NCBI GenBank assembly: GCA_019113745.1 | Contig: DXGV01000051.1 | Coordinates: 1-64,000, forward strand | DNA from: Candidatus Blautia intestinavium | GTDB taxonomy: Bacteria > Bacillota > Clostridia > Lachnospirales > Lachnospiraceae | Length of the DNA stretch: 64,000 nt | Direction of reading: 5' to 3' | In this document: one piece after another, positions 28,055-36,500 of the stretch | How the letters are laid out: every line of letters starts with the position of its first letter | Numbering within the stretch: the first letter of the stretch is position 1 | Notes under the pieces: model-generated | Database searches by the model: none | What the model saw: the letters and a program-made list of their open reading frames with translations, nothing else | Told to the model about the DNA's origin: nothing | Program-made: the position numbers and the translations under genes

Positions 28055-29437
28055 ATGGCAATCGAATATTTAGGATTAAGCGAAATAAACGGCCCTCTGG
28101 TGGTTCTGGAGGGAGTGAAAAACGCTTCCTTTGAAGAAATCGTTGAATTTCACATGAACGATGGAACCCGGAAGATCGGCCGCATTATCGAAATCTATGA
28201 GGATAAGGCTGTGATCCAGGTATTTGAGGGAACCGACGGCATGTCTTTAAGCAACACCCATACAAGGCTTACAGGACATCCCATGGAGATCGGGCTCTCT
28301 CCGGAAATCCTGGGCCGTACTTTTAACGGCATCGGTCAGCCCATAGACGGGCTTGGCGATATTACGCCGGAGGTCAGTTTAAATATCAACGGCCTTCCCC
28401 TGAATCCCGTTACAAGAGAATATCCCCGAAATTATATCAATACCGGAATTTCCGCCATCGACGGGCTTACCACCCTGATCCGTGGACAGAAGCTTCCCAT
28501 TTTCTCCGGGAACGGGCTTCCTCACGACAAGCTGGCTGCCCAGATCGTACAGCAGGCTTCTCTGGGAGGCGATTCCGACGAGAATTTTGCTATCGTTTTT
28601 GCAGCCATGGGCGTAAAATATGACGTTGCGGAATTTTTCCGCCGCACCTTTGAAGAAAGCGGCGCCGCCGACCATGTTGTAATGTTTCTGAATCTGGCCA
28701 ACGATCCTGTAGTAGAACGTCTTCTGACGCCCAAGATCGCCCTTACCGCGGCGGAATATCTTGCCTTTGAAAAAGGAATGCACATCCTGGTCATCCTGAC
28801 GGATATCACCTCTTTCTGCGAGGCCATGCGCGAGGTTTCCTCCTCCAAGGGCGAAATTCCCTCCCGTAAAGGCTATCCCGGATATCTTTACAGTGAGCTT
28901 GCCACTCTCTATGAACGGGCGGGCATTGTCCGGGGCGGTACGGGTTCGGTAACGCAGATCCCGATCCTGACCATGCCAAACGACGATATCACCCACCCCA
29001 TCCCCGACCTTACCGGGTATATTACCGAGGGACAGATCGTACTTGACCGCCAGCTTCACGGACAGGCGATCTATCCTCCGGTGAGCGTGCTTCCGTCCCT
29101 GTCACGTCTGATGAAGGACGGCATCGGAGAGGGCTTTACCAGAGAAGATCATCAGGACGTGGCCAATCAGCTTTTTTCCTGCTACGCAAAGGTGGGAGAC
29201 GCAAGGGCCCTGGCTTCTGTTATCGGAGAAGATGAACTTTCTCCTATGGATAAACGATATCTGGTATTTGGAAAAGCTTTTGAAGAAGAATTTATCGGGC
29301 AGTCTGAAACGGAAAACCGCAGTATTACGGAAACGCTGGACAAAGGCTGGGTGCTCCTGGGATTGCTTCCCAAAGAAGAGCTCGACCGTATTGATACGAA
29401 GATTCTTAACAAATATTATAAAGAGACAGTACGGTGA
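28055..29437 (+). CDS. ntpB: V-type ATPase subunit B
   Basis: The 460-residue non-catalytic partner of subunit A. It lacks a Walker A lysine motif at the expected place ([13 protein letters not shown] instead), which is normal for B. The signature [19 protein letters not shown] is present. GGAGG is 10 bp upstream of the ATG, 17 bp after ntpA. Confidence 0.98.
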   Translation: MAIEYLGLSEINGPLVVLEGVKNASFEEIVEFHMNDGTRKIGRIIEIYEDKAVIQVFEGTDGMSLSNTHTRLTGHPMEIGLSPEILGRTFNGIGQPIDGLGDITPEVSLNINGLPLNPVTREYPRNYINTGISAIDGLTTLIRGQKLPIFSGNGLPHDKLAAQIVQQASLGGDSDENFAIVFAAMGVKYDVAEFFRRTFEESGAADHVVMFLNLANDPVVERLLTPKIALTAAEYLAFEKGMHILVILTDITSFCEAMREVSSSKGEIPSRKGYPGYLYSELATLYERAGIVRGGTGSVTQIPILTMPNDDITHPIPDLTGYITEGQIVLDRQLHGQAIYPPVSVLPSLSRLMKDGIGEGFTREDHQDVANQLFSCYAKVGDARALASVIGEDELSPMDKRYLVFGKAFEEEFIGQSETENRSITETLDKGWVLLGLLPKEELDRIDTKILNKYYKETVR

Positions 29438-29485
29438 CCGGCATTGTTTCCGGTATGCTGCTGACCATATCCAGGAGGTGATTGA

Positions 29486-30109
29486 ATGGATCCGAATACC
29501 TTCCCTACAAAGGGAAATTTAATACTGGCGAAAAATTCTCTGGCTCTTTCCCGCCAGGGCTTTGAACTGATGGACAAAAAACGGAACATCCTGATCCGGG
29601 AAATGATGGAGCTGATCGACCAGGCAAAGGATATCCAGTCTCAGATCGATCAGACCTTCCGTACTGCCTACGCCGCCCTCCAGAAAGCTAACATGGAGAT
29701 CGGCATTGCTTTTGTACAGCAGATCGCCTACACTGTCCCTGTGGAAAACTCCATCCGTATCAAAACCCGCAGCGTCATGGGAACAGAAATTCCTCTTGTG
29801 GAATATGACGCAAAAAGCAACGTGCCTACTTATGCCTACTACAGTACAAAAATGTCGCTGGATCAGGCAAAGGCGGCTTTTGAAAAGGTGAAAGAGCTTT
29901 CTATCCGGCTTTCTATGATTGAAAACGCAGCCATACGTCTGGCCGCCAATATTAAAAAAACCCAGAAGCGGGCCAACGCTCTGAAAAACATCACCATACC
30001 CAGGTATGAAGCGCTTACAAAAGAGATTCAGAATGCTCTGGAAGAGAAGGAGCGCGAAGAATTTACAAGGCTGAAGGTGATCAAAAAAATGAAACTTGGC
30101 TCCTCCTGA
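29486..30109 (+). CDS. ntpD: V-type ATPase subunit D
   Basis: A 207-residue central-stalk protein forming a long antiparallel coiled coil, recognised by PTKGNLILAKNSLALSRQGFELM near the start and KKTQKRANALKNITIPRYE in the C-terminal helix. It ends the operon, 16 bp before a strong terminator. Confidence 0.95.
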   Translation: MDPNTFPTKGNLILAKNSLALSRQGFELMDKKRNILIREMMELIDQAKDIQSQIDQTFRTAYAALQKANMEIGIAFVQQIAYTVPVENSIRIKTRSVMGTEIPLVEYDAKSNVPTYAYYSTKMSLDQAKAAFEKVKELSIRLSMIENAAIRLAANIKKTQKRANALKNITIPRYEALTKEIQNALEEKEREEFTRLKVIKKMKLGSS

Positions 30110-30125
30110 CCTATTTTTAAAAAAG

Positions 30126-30185
30126 AAACTTCCCGCAGACTGACGGATCAGTTATGATTCCCACGTTTGTCGGGAAGTTTTTTTC
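30126..30185 (+). terminator. Terminator of V-ATPase operon
   Basis: AAACTTCCCG (30126-30135) pairs with CGGGAAGTTT (30171-30180) and is followed by a T-run. An inner hairpin ACTGA/TCAGT sits inside the loop. Confidence 0.9.
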
Positions 30186-30397
30186 TTTACATCATCAATC
30201 TTCTGTGCGCCTTCGACACCTTGTATTATTATCTGATAATTCTACTTTCAAACATCAAATTTGTTCTTATAATAAAAATATTATACAATATTTTCACTTC
30301 TAAAATGTCAATAGATTTTTCTGTTTTTTTGTCGCATAATGCAATTTTATGATTTTTCACCAAAACATTCGTTTTTTAATTTTTTATGTAAATCCAT

Positions 30398-30516
30398 TCA
30401 TCCACATCCTTTTCATGTGGATAATGTGGATAACTTTGTGCATAACTTGATTCTATAAGGTTTTCCACGTTTTCCTAATGTGGAAAACTCTTGTATAAAA
30501 ATCTGTACAATCCACA
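30398..30516. promoter_or_regulatory. Cluster of DnaA-box-like sequences in AT-rich intergenic DNA
   Basis: Three perfect matches to TTATNCACA on the minus strand lie within 30 bp: TGTGGATAA at 30416-30424, a directly abutting copy at 30425-30433, and TGTGCATAA at 30437-30445. Near matches are TCATCCACA (30398-30406), TTTTCCACG (30461-30469), TGTGGAAAA (30479-30487) and CAATCCACA (30508-30516). The 200 bp to the left are very AT-rich. No dnaA, dnaN, rpmH or recF gene is nearby, so this may be a DnaA-binding cluster rather than the chromosomal origin. Confidence 0.65.
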
Positions 30517-30632
30517 TATTCCGACAGGCTTTGTGCAATCTGCCCAAACTTCGATTATTTCAGATAAAATCCGAGTTACAGCGTGTAAACTGTAACAAAT
30601 CCGACACCAGCCGTCGTTTCCGCAAAAAATAC

Positions 30633-30662
30633 TTGACATCTGTGGGGGAAAGCTGATAGATT
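30633..30662 (+). promoter_or_regulatory. gdx: Promoter of gdx leader
   Basis: TTGACA (30633-30638) and TAGATT (30657-30662) with an 18-bp spacer predict transcription from about 30669, giving a leader of roughly 115 nt before the gdx ATG. Confidence 0.5.
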
Positions 30663-30668
30663 TAGAGC

Positions 30669-30784
30669 TGGAAAAAATATCAGAACTTGCCGCCGGGTAA
30701 ATAAGCGTTGATTTTGTATCGATAGGCCTTTGAAGATACAAATTAACGCTTTTTCTTTTGGGCGGCAGAAAGGATGTGTATTAA
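30669..30784 (+). promoter_or_regulatory. Candidate cis-regulatory leader RNA with attenuator before gdx
   Basis: A long hairpin (30704-30720 with 30735-30750, AGCGTT...AACGCT) is followed by a T-rich run (30751-30759), so it has the form of an intrinsic terminator inside the 5' leader. TGCCGCC (30688-30694) can pair with GGCGGCA (30761-30767) next to the ribosome site, enclosing the terminator. Guanidinium exporters are often under guanidine riboswitches. I do not see guanidine-I, -II or -III consensus blocks, and I cannot exclude guanidine-IV or an unlisted class. Confidence 0.5.
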
Positions 30785-31105
30785 ATGGAATGGATTTTTT
30801 TATTTTTCGCAGGGCTTTTGGAGGTATTCTGGTCTACCTGTCTGAAACTCTCCGAGGGCTTCAGTGTACTTAAGTTCTCTGTTCTCACAGTGGGAGGCAT
30901 GATCTTAAGCTTTCTGTTTCTTGCCCAGGCCACAAAACAGCTCCCGCTTGGAACCTCCTACGCCGTCTGGACCGGCATAGGGGCGCTGGGAGCTGTTATC
31001 GTAGGCATTGTTCTTTTTAAGGAATCACTCTCGCCTGCCCGTCTTATTTTCGTAGCGCTTCTGTTAATCGGCATTATCGGCCTCAAAGCTACGTCAGGGC
31101 ACTAA
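30785..31105 (+). CDS. gdx: SMR family guanidinium exporter (Gdx/SugE type)
   Basis: A 106-residue four-helix membrane protein that works as a dimer and exchanges a cation for protons. The essential Glu13 is present (AGLLEVFW). The blocks KLSEGFS, PLGTSYAVWTGIGALG and SPARLIFVALLLIGIIGLK match Gdx proteins rather than polyspecific EmrE. AAAGGATG is the ribosome site. The gene has an attenuator-like leader. Its stop codon overlaps that of the convergent trxB. Confidence 0.88.
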   Translation: MEWIFLFFAGLLEVFWSTCLKLSEGFSVLKFSVLTVGGMILSFLFLAQATKQLPLGTSYAVWTGIGALGAVIVGIVLFKESLSPARLIFVALLLIGIIGLKATSGH

Positions 31106-32049
31106 GACTGCCCGGAAGAGTTCTGCGCCTCTGTTTCCATCAGATATCTCTGTACAGAGGCCACGGCGTTTGCTCCGTCAGATACAGCGGTAACTATCTG
31201 ACGGAGTTTTTTTGTCCGTATGTCCCCTGCGGCAAAAAAGCCGGGTGTGCTGGTGTCTCCGTCCTCTCCCGCTTTGATGTATCCCCCTTCGTCCAGCTCT
31301 GTTACACCTCTTACAAGTTCAGAGTTCGGGGTGATTCCCACAGCAATAAATACTCCGTCCAGAGGAAGGCTTCTTTCCTCCCCTGTCTTCACCTGGCGTA
31401 TCCTTAAGGACTCCACCTGGTCTTTTCCTTCAACAGAAACAGGAACCGTATCCCATATGATTTCCACATTTTCACAGGCAAACAGCCGCTCCTGAAGTAT
31501 CTTTTCCGCCCGGAGCTGATCTCTCCGGTGGATCACATATACCTTTTTACAGGAACGGGCCAGCAGAATGGCGTCCTCTGCCGCCACATTTCCGCCTCCT
31601 ACCACGGCAACAGTACAGTCCTGGAAAAAGGCGCCGTCGCAGGTGGCGCAGTAGGACACGCCCATACCGCCCAGCTCTTTTTCTCCCGGAATTCCCAGAG
31701 TTCTGTGCTCTGCTCCCATAGCCAGGATCACTGTTTTTGCCCTGTATTCATTGTTTTCTGTACTGATGACCTTTACTTTCCCCTCATCCCTTAAGGAGAC
31801 GACCGTTTCTCTTACAGGAGCTAGGCCCAGCTTCTCCGCGTGGGCAGCCATAGCTTCTCCAAGTTCCATACCGTTTATTCCCGGCATCCCCGGATAATTG
31901 TCCACCTCATAGGTATTGACGATCTGACCTCCCTGCACAAATTTTTTCTCCAGCCAGAGCGTATCCAGCCTTCCTCTGGCAGCGTAAACAGCGGCGCAGA
32001 TACCGGCAGGTCCGGCGCCCAGAATAGCTAAATCATATATTTCCGCCAT
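31102..32049 (-). CDS. trxB: Thioredoxin reductase
   Basis: A 315-residue FAD enzyme that reduces thioredoxin with NADPH. The FAD motif GAGPAG is at 11-16, the redox pair is CATC (Cys134, Cys137), the NADPH motif is GGGNVAAEDA, and the C-terminal FAD motif is GFFAAGDIRTK. The ATG at 32049 has AAGGAGG 6 bp upstream. It is followed convergently by gdx, with overlapping stop codons. Confidence 0.95.
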   Translation of the reverse strand: MAEIYDLAILGAGPAGICAAVYAARGRLDTLWLEKKFVQGGQIVNTYEVDNYPGMPGINGMELGEAMAAHAEKLGLAPVRETVVSLRDEGKVKVISTENNEYRAKTVILAMGAEHRTLGIPGEKELGGMGVSYCATCDGAFFQDCTVAVVGGGNVAAEDAILLARSCKKVYVIHRRDQLRAEKILQERLFACENVEIIWDTVPVSVEGKDQVESLRIRQVKTGEERSLPLDGVFIAVGITPNSELVRGVTELDEGGYIKAGEDGDTSTPGFFAAGDIRTKKLRQIVTAVSDGANAVASVQRYLMETEAQNSSGQS

Positions 32050-32190
32050 AGTTCCTCCTTTTCCGCTTTCGTCTTTTCTCATCTTTTTCCTTCCGGAAAT
32101 CATCTGTCATTTATTTTCTCTTTTCTCAGTTTAGCATAGAACTCTCCCTTTTCCAATATGATTATATAAACGCCAGCTTCTGAGGTCTGT

Positions 32191-33960
32191 ATGTCTTTAT
32201 CATTCCGTAAATGCAGGAAACCTATTCTTATAGCTCTTCTTTTATGCCTTACGCTTCTGACCGGAACCGGGATCGGCTATTTTACAAATCATGTCTGGTC
32301 CGAGGACGGAAGATTCCGTTCCTTTACACGGAAAGTTTTCCAGAAAGAGGTATCCGGCAGCCTGCTTTCACTCCACTATTCCCTCGCCCACCCGGAAAAA
32401 GAAAATATCGACCGTCCCGCTCCCACTCTTGGAACAGTAACTTCTGATATGACGGATACATACCAGCTTTGCCGGGACTATATCAGTAAACTGAAGTCCT
32501 TTTCTTATTCCGAACTTTCCCGGGAAAACCGGCTCACTCTCGATATGCTCCTGCTTTGTTTTGACACTCAGCTTTCTCTGGAAGGCCAGGAGCTTCTGGA
32601 AGAAATGCTTTCCCCCAGTCTGGGGATCCAGGCGCAGCTTCCTGTCCTTCTGGCTGAGTATGCCTTTTATGAGGATCAGGATATTTCCGATTACCTGAAC
32701 CTTCTCACTTCCATAGAACCATATTTCGATAGTATTCTCCAGTTTGAGGAAGAAAAGGCTGCGGCGGGTCTTTTTATGAGCGACAAAACTCTGGAAAGGA
32801 TTCTCGAACAGTGCAGAGCCTTTATCCAGAACCCGGAATCCAATTACATGCTGGAGGTCTTCAGCGAAAAACTTAAGGACTACGGAAAATTTTCTCCGGA
32901 GGATCAAAAGGAGCTTGAGGAACAGCATAAAAATATTCTTTTGAATAAAGTAATCCCCGCCTACCAGAAGCTTATGTCCGGACTGGAGTCCCTGAAAGGC
33001 TCCGGGGCGTCCAGCCGGGGACTGGCGCATTTTCCGGGAGGACAGGAATATTATGAATACCTTCTGAAAAGTCAGGTGGGAGCCTATACTTCTGTGGAAC
33101 AGATTCGCCAGCGTCTTACCGCGCAGTTAGAAGAAGATCTGAGAACCATTCAGCTTATGCTGAAAGAACAGCCTTCCCTTCTGCGGAAACTGACTGACGG
33201 AACAGATCTTTCCTCCATTTCTCCTCAGAACACCCTGGAGCTCCTCAGCCGGAGTATCCAGAAGGACTTTCCCGCTCTTGGGGAAACCGATTACGAAGTA
33301 CGTTATGTACATGAATCCATGGAGGATTATTTAAGCCCTGCTTTTTACCTTACCCCGCCTCTGGATACCGGAAGTCCCAATGTAATCTATATCAACCGCG
33401 CCAGCTCCGGCTCCAACCTGGAACTTTTTACCACTCTGGCTCATGAAGGATTCCCGGGACACCTGTACCAGACTGTCTATTTTGCCTCCTGCCGCCCTGA
33501 CGACATACGGTACCTGTTCTCCTCAGGAGGCTATGTAGAGGGCTGGGCTACCTATATTGAATCTTACGCCTATCAGTATGCGGCGGATCTTATGAACGAC
33601 AGCGCGGCAGCGGATCTCACCAGACTCGCGTGGCTGAACCGCAGTGTCAATTTATGTCTCTATTCCCTTATGGATATCGGCATCCATTATCAGGGCTGGA
33701 CTCAGGCTGTCACGGAGCGCCTGCTGAACTCCATGGGCATCACCGATGCTTCCGCTGCCGCTGAAATATATCAGTACATTGTGGAAACGCCTGCCAACTA
33801 TCTGAAATACTATTGGGGATATCTGAATTTTCTCGATCTGAAAAATGAGAAGGAAACCACCCTTGGAGATGATTTTAACCTGAAGGAATTTCACAGACAG
33901 ATACTGGAAATCGGGCCCGTACAGTTTCCTGTTCTGGAAAAATATATGAATCCGGATTAA
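32191..33960 (+). CDS. DUF885 family metallopeptidase-like membrane protein
   Basis: A 589-residue protein with an N-terminal transmembrane anchor or uncleaved signal (about 11-31, ILIALLLCLTLLTGTGIG) and an extracytoplasmic DUF885 domain. The zinc-binding motif is HEGFPGH at residues 418-424, a variant of HExxH found in this family, and GWATYIESYAYQ about 35 residues later probably supplies the third ligand. Relatives are usually taken as peptidases. The gene stands alone. Confidence 0.85.
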   Translation: MSLSFRKCRKPILIALLLCLTLLTGTGIGYFTNHVWSEDGRFRSFTRKVFQKEVSGSLLSLHYSLAHPEKENIDRPAPTLGTVTSDMTDTYQLCRDYISKLKSFSYSELSRENRLTLDMLLLCFDTQLSLEGQELLEEMLSPSLGIQAQLPVLLAEYAFYEDQDISDYLNLLTSIEPYFDSILQFEEEKAAAGLFMSDKTLERILEQCRAFIQNPESNYMLEVFSEKLKDYGKFSPEDQKELEEQHKNILLNKVIPAYQKLMSGLESLKGSGASSRGLAHFPGGQEYYEYLLKSQVGAYTSVEQIRQRLTAQLEEDLRTIQLMLKEQPSLLRKLTDGTDLSSISPQNTLELLSRSIQKDFPALGETDYEVRYVHESMEDYLSPAFYLTPPLDTGSPNVIYINRASSGSNLELFTTLAHEGFPGHLYQTVYFASCRPDDIRYLFSSGGYVEGWATYIESYAYQYAADLMNDSAAADLTRLAWLNRSVNLCLYSLMDIGIHYQGWTQAVTERLLNSMGITDASAAAEIYQYIVETPANYLKYYWGYLNFLDLKNEKETTLGDDFNLKEFHRQILEIGPVQFPVLEKYMNPD

Positions 33961-34035
33961 GGCATGGTAACGCAATCGGCAAAAGAATGATTTCCGGAAA
34001 TCAATAAGCCGCAAAGTCAGACAGCCGGAGGCGTT

Positions 34036-34488
34036 TCATTGCCCCCGGCCGTCCTCATAGCTCCTGAAAAAATTCTGCAGGTTTTCCAGCGCCTTCACCA
34101 GAACCTCCGTCTCCTCTTTGCCAAGACCTTCCAGCACTGCCAGAACCATTCTCTCATGGAACATGCGGTGATGGTTATATGCTTTCTCCCCTTTCTCCGA
34201 AAGAGAAACCAGGACGATCCTCCTGTCTTTCTCGCTGCGCACGCGCTTTACATAGCCCTTTTTTACAAGATTATTGATCGCGATGGTAACGGTTCCCACC
34301 GTTACGGAAAGCTCACGGGCCACGGCCGACATATTTTTTTTCTCATCTATGCCTATGGCTTCGATTACATGCATATCATTCACAGAAATGTCTTTATACT
34401 CAGAGGTGATCAGCGCTTTCTCTTCAATTCCCATAATTTCCTTGAAAAGTTTTACCAGTACGTCGTTTATTGTCTCATATGAATTCAT
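34036..34488 (-). CDS. fabT: FabT-like MarR family regulator of fatty acid synthesis
   Basis: This 150-residue winged-helix protein resembles streptococcal FabT over its whole length: EYKDISVNDMHVIEAIG, then SVTVGTVTIAINNLVKKGYVKRVRS and EKDRRIVLVSLSEKG. FabT with acyl-ACP represses fatty acid synthesis genes. Upstream is a near-perfect FabT palindrome placed over its own -35. The fab genes themselves are not in the window, whereas fabT usually heads the fab cluster. A generic MarR role is the alternative. Confidence 0.75.
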   Translation of the reverse strand: MNSYETINDVLVKLFKEIMGIEEKALITSEYKDISVNDMHVIEAIGIDEKKNMSAVARELSVTVGTVTIAINNLVKKGYVKRVRSEKDRRIVLVSLSEKGEKAYNHHRMFHERMVLAVLEGLGKEETEVLVKALENLQNFFRSYEDGRGQ

Positions 34489-34521
34489 GGCTATCCTCCT
34501 TCCTGTTTATCTGATACTAAG

Positions 34522-34553
34522 ATTATACTCCTAATTATTTTGAAAATCAAAGT
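34522..34553 (-). promoter_or_regulatory. fabT promoter and FabT-box operator
   Basis: On the minus strand TTGATT (34545-34550) and TATAAT (34522-34527) have a 17-bp spacer. The palindrome ATTTTGAAAATCAAAGT (34537-34553) covers the -35 and matches the published FabT site ANTTTGATTATCAAATT at most positions, predicting autorepression. Confidence 0.7.
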
Positions 34554-34591
34554 ATTTTTTTTAACAAATTCTTTCCATAAACAATCCGATT

Positions 34592-34600
34592 TGCTATAAT
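34592..34600 (+). promoter_or_regulatory. Extended -10 promoter for capA-like gene
   Basis: TGCTATAAT gives an extended -10 element about 90 bp before the gene; a possible TTCCAT -35 lies 16 bp upstream. Confidence 0.5.
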
Positions 34601-34691
34601 AGTACAGAACACAGCGTTAGTATACATTTATCTCTTCCGGTACTTCCCGTCGCAAAGGAAAGAACCGGAAATATATCCAAAGGACTATACC

Positions 34692-36167
34692 ATGAAAAAA
34701 AATCAGAATATCCCGTTAAATTATAAAGAGAAAAACAATTCCAGGATTGCTCTTCTCTGTTCTGTTGTGGTGCTTGTTCTTCTGGTTCTCTTTTTTCACC
34801 AGCTCGACAATGTGCTGATCCAAAAGCCCCGGGAGGAAGCCGCCAGAAAACAGGAGGAAGAAAAGGCTGCGGCGGAGCTTGCAGCCAATACGCCGGAAGT
34901 GACTACTGCCTCTGTTATTGCCGTAGGAGACAATCTTTACCATGATAACCTTATCTGGAGCGGGCAGAATGATTCCGGTGAATGGAACTACGACCACATT
35001 TATACCAACGTCCTGGATGAGATCCAGGCCGCAGACGTGGCCATGGTTGACCAGGAAACCGTCCTTACAACCGATCATGACGCGGTAAGTGGCTATCCGG
35101 CTTTTGCGACGCCTACAGAGGTAGGGGACGCGCTGGTCAAAGCCGGCTTTGATGTGATCGAGTCCGCCACCAATCACGTTGACGACTATGGCTATGATTA
35201 TATGGCGCAGACTCTGAACTTCTGGGAAACCAATTATCCGGAGATCCCTGTTCTCGGCATCCATTCCACCCAGGAGGACGCGGACACAGTAAAGACACTG
35301 GAGGTAAACGGCATCACCATCGCGTTTCTTAATTATGTATACGGAACAAATAATTCCGGAGCGGGAGAAGGACGGGAATACATGATCGACATCTTTGACC
35401 GCGAAAAGATAGCTTCCATGGTTGCCAGGGCAAAGGAGATCAGCGACTGCGTAGTCTTTGTGGCCCAGTGGGGACGCGAGGATGAGGCCATGCCTACCGA
35501 ATACGAAAAAGAATGGGCCGTTTTCCTGATGGAGCAGGGCGTAGACGTAGTGATCGGCGGCCATCCCCATATCCTTCAGCCCTACGGCTGGCTGTCGGAC
35601 GATAACGGAAATGAAATGCTGATCTTCTACTCTGTCGGCAACTTCGTCTCCACTCAGGAGTCTCTTACCGGGCTCCTTGGCGGCATGGCCGGGTTTACCA
35701 TCCAGAAATCCACTCTGAAGGGAGAATCCACCGTTCAGATCCTGGATCCGGAAATAAAGCCTCTTGTTATGCATTATAATCATGACACAGGCGAATACGG
35801 ACCCTACATGCTGGAAGACTATACGGAAGAGCTGGCCTCCCAGCACAGTGTGCGTGAGATCATCGGCGATGAATTTACTCTTGCCAACCTTCAGGCAAAG
35901 TTTAAGGAAATCATGTCTATGAATGTGGAACCCTCTACAAATACAGATCTTCTGGATGTAAGCTTTGACTATGAGATGAACATGTACGATTCCAGCGGAA
36001 ATATCGTGGAAGACGTCTGGTCCGTTACTGCGGATCAGTACCTCCAGGAACAGGCGGAAGGCAGTCAGAGCGACGCCGGAGAGGGAGAAAGCTCTGACAG
36101 TTCCGGGGATTCTTATGAGGACGATAGTGGCGGGTGGGAAGATTACGAGGATTCAGGATATGAATAA
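34692..36167 (+). CDS. CapA family protein (poly-gamma-glutamate synthesis-like phosphoesterase)
   Basis: A 491-residue membrane-anchored protein. One transmembrane segment (about 19-36, IALLCSVVVLVLLVLFF) is followed by a Gln/Glu/Ala-rich stalk and a calcineurin-like CapA domain (about 70-410). Metal-site blocks are AVGDNLYHD, VDQETVL, SATNHVDDYG and VDVVIGGHPHILQP. The last 45 residues form an acidic Ser/Asp/Glu/Gly tail ending EDYEDSGYE. No capB or capC is nearby, so polyglutamate export is not supported; a cell-envelope role is likely. Confidence 0.88.
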   Translation: MKKNQNIPLNYKEKNNSRIALLCSVVVLVLLVLFFHQLDNVLIQKPREEAARKQEEEKAAAELAANTPEVTTASVIAVGDNLYHDNLIWSGQNDSGEWNYDHIYTNVLDEIQAADVAMVDQETVLTTDHDAVSGYPAFATPTEVGDALVKAGFDVIESATNHVDDYGYDYMAQTLNFWETNYPEIPVLGIHSTQEDADTVKTLEVNGITIAFLNYVYGTNNSGAGEGREYMIDIFDREKIASMVARAKEISDCVVFVAQWGREDEAMPTEYEKEWAVFLMEQGVDVVIGGHPHILQPYGWLSDDNGNEMLIFYSVGNFVSTQESLTGLLGGMAGFTIQKSTLKGESTVQILDPEIKPLVMHYNHDTGEYGPYMLEDYTEELASQHSVREIIGDEFTLANLQAKFKEIMSMNVEPSTNTDLLDVSFDYEMNMYDSSGNIVEDVWSVTADQYLQEQAEGSQSDAGEGESSDSSGDSYEDDSGGWEDYEDSGYE

Positions 36168-36207
36168 AACCGCGGTTGCTTTACGGCAGACTGCCGCCCG
36201 CTCTTCT

Positions 36208-36292
36208 TGAAAAACACAGGCTTCTCAGGATATTTGCCTTAATCTTTGTTAAGATTCAGGCAGAACCTTGACAAACCTGTGTTTTTTCTTTA
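36208..36292 (+). terminator. Branched terminator after capA-like gene
   Basis: AAAACACAGG pairs with CCTGTGTTTTTT across about 60 nt, with an inner hairpin TGCCTtaATCTT/AAGATtcAGGCA. A T-rich run follows. The stretch 36,168-36,500 holds only this and the next gene's promoter. Confidence 0.75.
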
Positions 36293-36421
36293 GATATTAT
36301 GCGTATTGTACGCCGTCTTTTATTCCTGCAATAGCCAGTTCACCTTCCACTCCAAAAAGAAAAGACAGAACCCGCGAACTTTTTTTCTATAGAATATAAT
36401 ATCATGAGATGTTTTTCCTGC

Positions 36422-36468
36422 TTGACAGTTGGAATGTTCAGCGCTACAATTATACAGCATACTGTATA
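36422..36468 (+). promoter_or_regulatory. Promoter and palindromic operator of MarR-MFS operon
   Basis: TTGACA (36422-36427) and TACAAT (36445-36450) with a 17-bp spacer. The -10 abuts a perfect 7-bp inverted repeat TATACAG-CATA-CTGTATA (36451-36468) spanning the expected start site, typical of a MarR autorepression site. Confidence 0.7.
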
Positions 36469-36500
36469 TTATCCATTAAACAGGAGACTCTTGCTTCGTT

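Larger units (their letters stand above)
30110..30784. other. 675-bp intergenic region between V-ATPase operon and gdx
   Basis: No gene is seen here. The contents in order are the V-ATPase terminator, an AT-rich stretch (30,186-30,397), the DnaA-box cluster, an inverted repeat GTTACAG-N8-CTGTAAC at 30575-30596, and the promoter and leader of gdx. Confidence 0.7.

Noticed and set aside
30186..30516. Chromosomal replication origin
   Set aside because: The DnaA boxes and AT-rich DNA fit, but dnaA, dnaN and other origin neighbours are absent, so I report only a DnaA-box cluster.
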